From positions 1 to 59,970 of the IMG/VR virus record IMGVR_UViG_3300030101_003657: 59,970 nucleotides of DNA. The stretch is one strand, 5' to 3'. Source of the DNA: a virus. Below are positions 59,326-59,970 of the stretch, piece after piece (position 1 is the stretch's first letter; every line of letters begins with the position of its first letter). Both the position numbers and the translations under genes were made by a program. Below the pieces are notes generated by a model that was given only the letters and a program-made list of their open reading frames with translations, was not told the origin of the DNA and made no database searches.

Positions 59326-59608
59326 TGTAATCTCCTTTTCTTAGTTTTGTTTTAATTGCGTTAAGCTTGCTAAGTACTATAGCAGCTTTCTCGTATTCTT
59401 CGTTGTTTTCGTATATCATGAGAATAGTTTGCATTCTAGCAAGTTCACCAATAAGCATTTCTTCTTCTGACATGACAAAAGCTTCTTTATTACCTTTGCC
59501 ATAAAGATCAGCTATAGAATTATGAAACTCTTCATCCCATTGCTGTTGTTTTATTTCTAGTTTAGATATTATTATATCAGCTAGTTCATTCATTTGTTTT
59601 TTCGTCAT
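59315..59608 (-). CDS. Helical hypothetical protein before the ligase (97 aa)
   Basis: Starts MTKKQMNELADIIISKLEIK, helical throughout with a Glu/Lys-rich middle and an LNAIKTKLRKGDYNDD end. It begins 5 nt after element copy D, so this gene is the first of the minus-strand operon driven by that element. No family recognised. Confidence 0.65.
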   Translation of the reverse strand: MTKKQMNELADIIISKLEIKQQQWDEEFHNSIADLYGKGNKEAFVMSEEEMLIGELARMQTILMIYENNEEYEKAAIVLSKLNAIKTKLRKGDYNDD

Positions 59609-59613
59609 AATAA

Positions 59614-59645
59614 TATTATCTATTAGTAATCGTATTTAGTTTGTA
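59614..59645 (-). promoter_or_regulatory. Conserved 32-nt promoter-like element, copy D
   Basis: TATTATCTA, 7 variable bases, TCGTA, TTTAGTTTGTA on the plus strand; same spacing as copies A-C at the other window end. It fills the gap between the stop of the 71-aa gene (59647) and the ATG at 59608. On the minus strand the -10-like TAGATAATA is only about 5 nt from the ATG, so transcripts would have a very short leader or none. Confidence 0.72.
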
Positions 59646-59646
59646 A

Positions 59647-59862
59647 TTATACTGATTGTAACTTATCAAGTCTATCTAATTTTTGTTTGTTAGTTAGCTC
59701 GTTCCAGTAGCTAGGCGGTTGCCAATCAGGTATGCTAGCTCTCATTGTAGCGAAAGCTATTCTTTCTTTGTATTTGACCGCTGTGTCTGACAGCTCGTCA
59801 CCTGGTTTAGTTGATAGATCTCCTAACAACATAAACACTTTCATTGCTTCTATATTACTCAT
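59647..59862 (-). CDS. Small hypothetical protein (71 aa) directly behind the structured RNA
   Basis: I choose ATG 59862 (MSNIEAMKVFMLLGDLSTKP); the frame could be extended to a GTG at 59886, but that would lie inside the structured RNA. The middle is Arg/Trp-containing (FATMRASIPDWQPPSYWNEL). No family recognised. Its ATG is one base after the last helix of the candidate RNA, so its translation could be controlled by RNA folding. Confidence 0.65.
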   Translation of the reverse strand: MSNIEAMKVFMLLGDLSTKPGDELSDTAVKYKERIAFATMRASIPDWQPPSYWNELTNKQKLDRLDKLQSV

Positions 59863-59863
59863 A

Positions 59864-59956
59864 CCACGAAAAGCCCGTACCTTCACCTATGGGCTTATGC
59901 CGAAGGGAAAATACGAGCCGATCAAAGGATCACTGGTCGCCTTATATATTTCGTGG
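59864..59956 (-). promoter_or_regulatory. Candidate pseudoknotted RNA leader or riboswitch-like element
   Basis: Read on the minus strand: closing helix CCACGAA (59956-59950) with UUCGUGG (59870-59864); a hairpin at 59939-59914 with GAUC/GAUC and CGACC/GGcUCG stems; then CCUUCG (59906-59901), AAGCCC (59896-59891), UGAAGG (59885-59880), GGGCUU (59876-59871). The first pairs with the third and the second with the fourth, an H-type pseudoknot. The segment is far more GC-rich than its surroundings. No family matched by eye. Confidence 0.6.
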
Positions 59957-59970
59957 AAACTAAACTACTA

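Noticed and set aside
59863-59886. GTG start at 59886 for the 71-aa gene, adding 8 residues
   Set aside because: It would place the start inside the pseudoknot; the ATG at 59862 comes right after the last helix and is the better choice.

Overview
The window reads as a tailed-phage genome, most simply a podovirus-like phage of Bacteroidota. It has a terminase, portal, scaffold and capsid block, a connector and tail-tube-like block, one giant ejection-type protein, no recognisable tape measure or sheath, a T7-style replication set (primase-helicase, endonuclease I, ATP-dependent ligase) and its own sigma factor. DNA is very AT-rich. Genes lack Shine-Dalgarno sequences and start behind A/T-only leaders, and one adhesin carries Ig-like repeats of flavobacterial style; these point to a Bacteroidota (probably flavobacterial, aquatic) host, which is an inference. 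The two window ends carry the same 32-nt promoter-like element, and joining them closes the only truncated gene with two stop codons, so the window is probably a complete circular or circularly permuted genome of about 60 kb.

Layout. 1-787 (minus): three small orphan genes, each behind a copy of the 32-nt element. 788-1131: divergent intergenic region with a hairpin. 1132-4818 (plus): basic, fibre-like and coiled-coil proteins. 4851-6658: phage GroEL and GroES. 6655-11955: small basic proteins mixed with lysis functions (M15 peptidase, a 3-TM holin, two or three further single-TM proteins, an HExxH protein). 11961-16419: adhesion and decoration genes (a cupredoxin-like domain and four LamG domains). 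16443-17768: small genes and a tandem cpn10-fold protein. 17713-25590: packaging and head (TerS candidate, TerL, portal, scaffold, capsid). A terminator follows. 25655-38384: connector, neck and tail, including an A-B-A-B duplication of two connector genes. 38387-47665: a 3092-residue virion protein with a metallopeptidase motif and a HAD domain. Convergent terminators lie at 47666-47737.

47743-59862 (minus): nucleotide metabolism and replication. Class II ribonucleotide reductase, endonuclease I, MazG-type enzymes, a thymidylate-synthase-family enzyme with an Asn-to-Asp change, primase-helicase, SSB-like protein, PD-(D/E)XK exonuclease, ERF annealing protein, sigma factor, HTH protein, a chain of tiny overlapping membrane or zinc-ribbon genes, and DNA ligase. 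The far end holds a candidate pseudoknotted RNA (59864-59956) directly in front of a small gene. No DNA polymerase, RNA polymerase, integrase, tRNA or CRISPR array was recognised.

Working model: right-end and left-end minus genes form an early region read from the 32-nt element. The minus-strand block makes dNTPs and replicates and recombines DNA with a host polymerase. The plus-strand block, possibly switched on through the phage sigma factor, builds the particle with phage chaperonins and lyses the cell.
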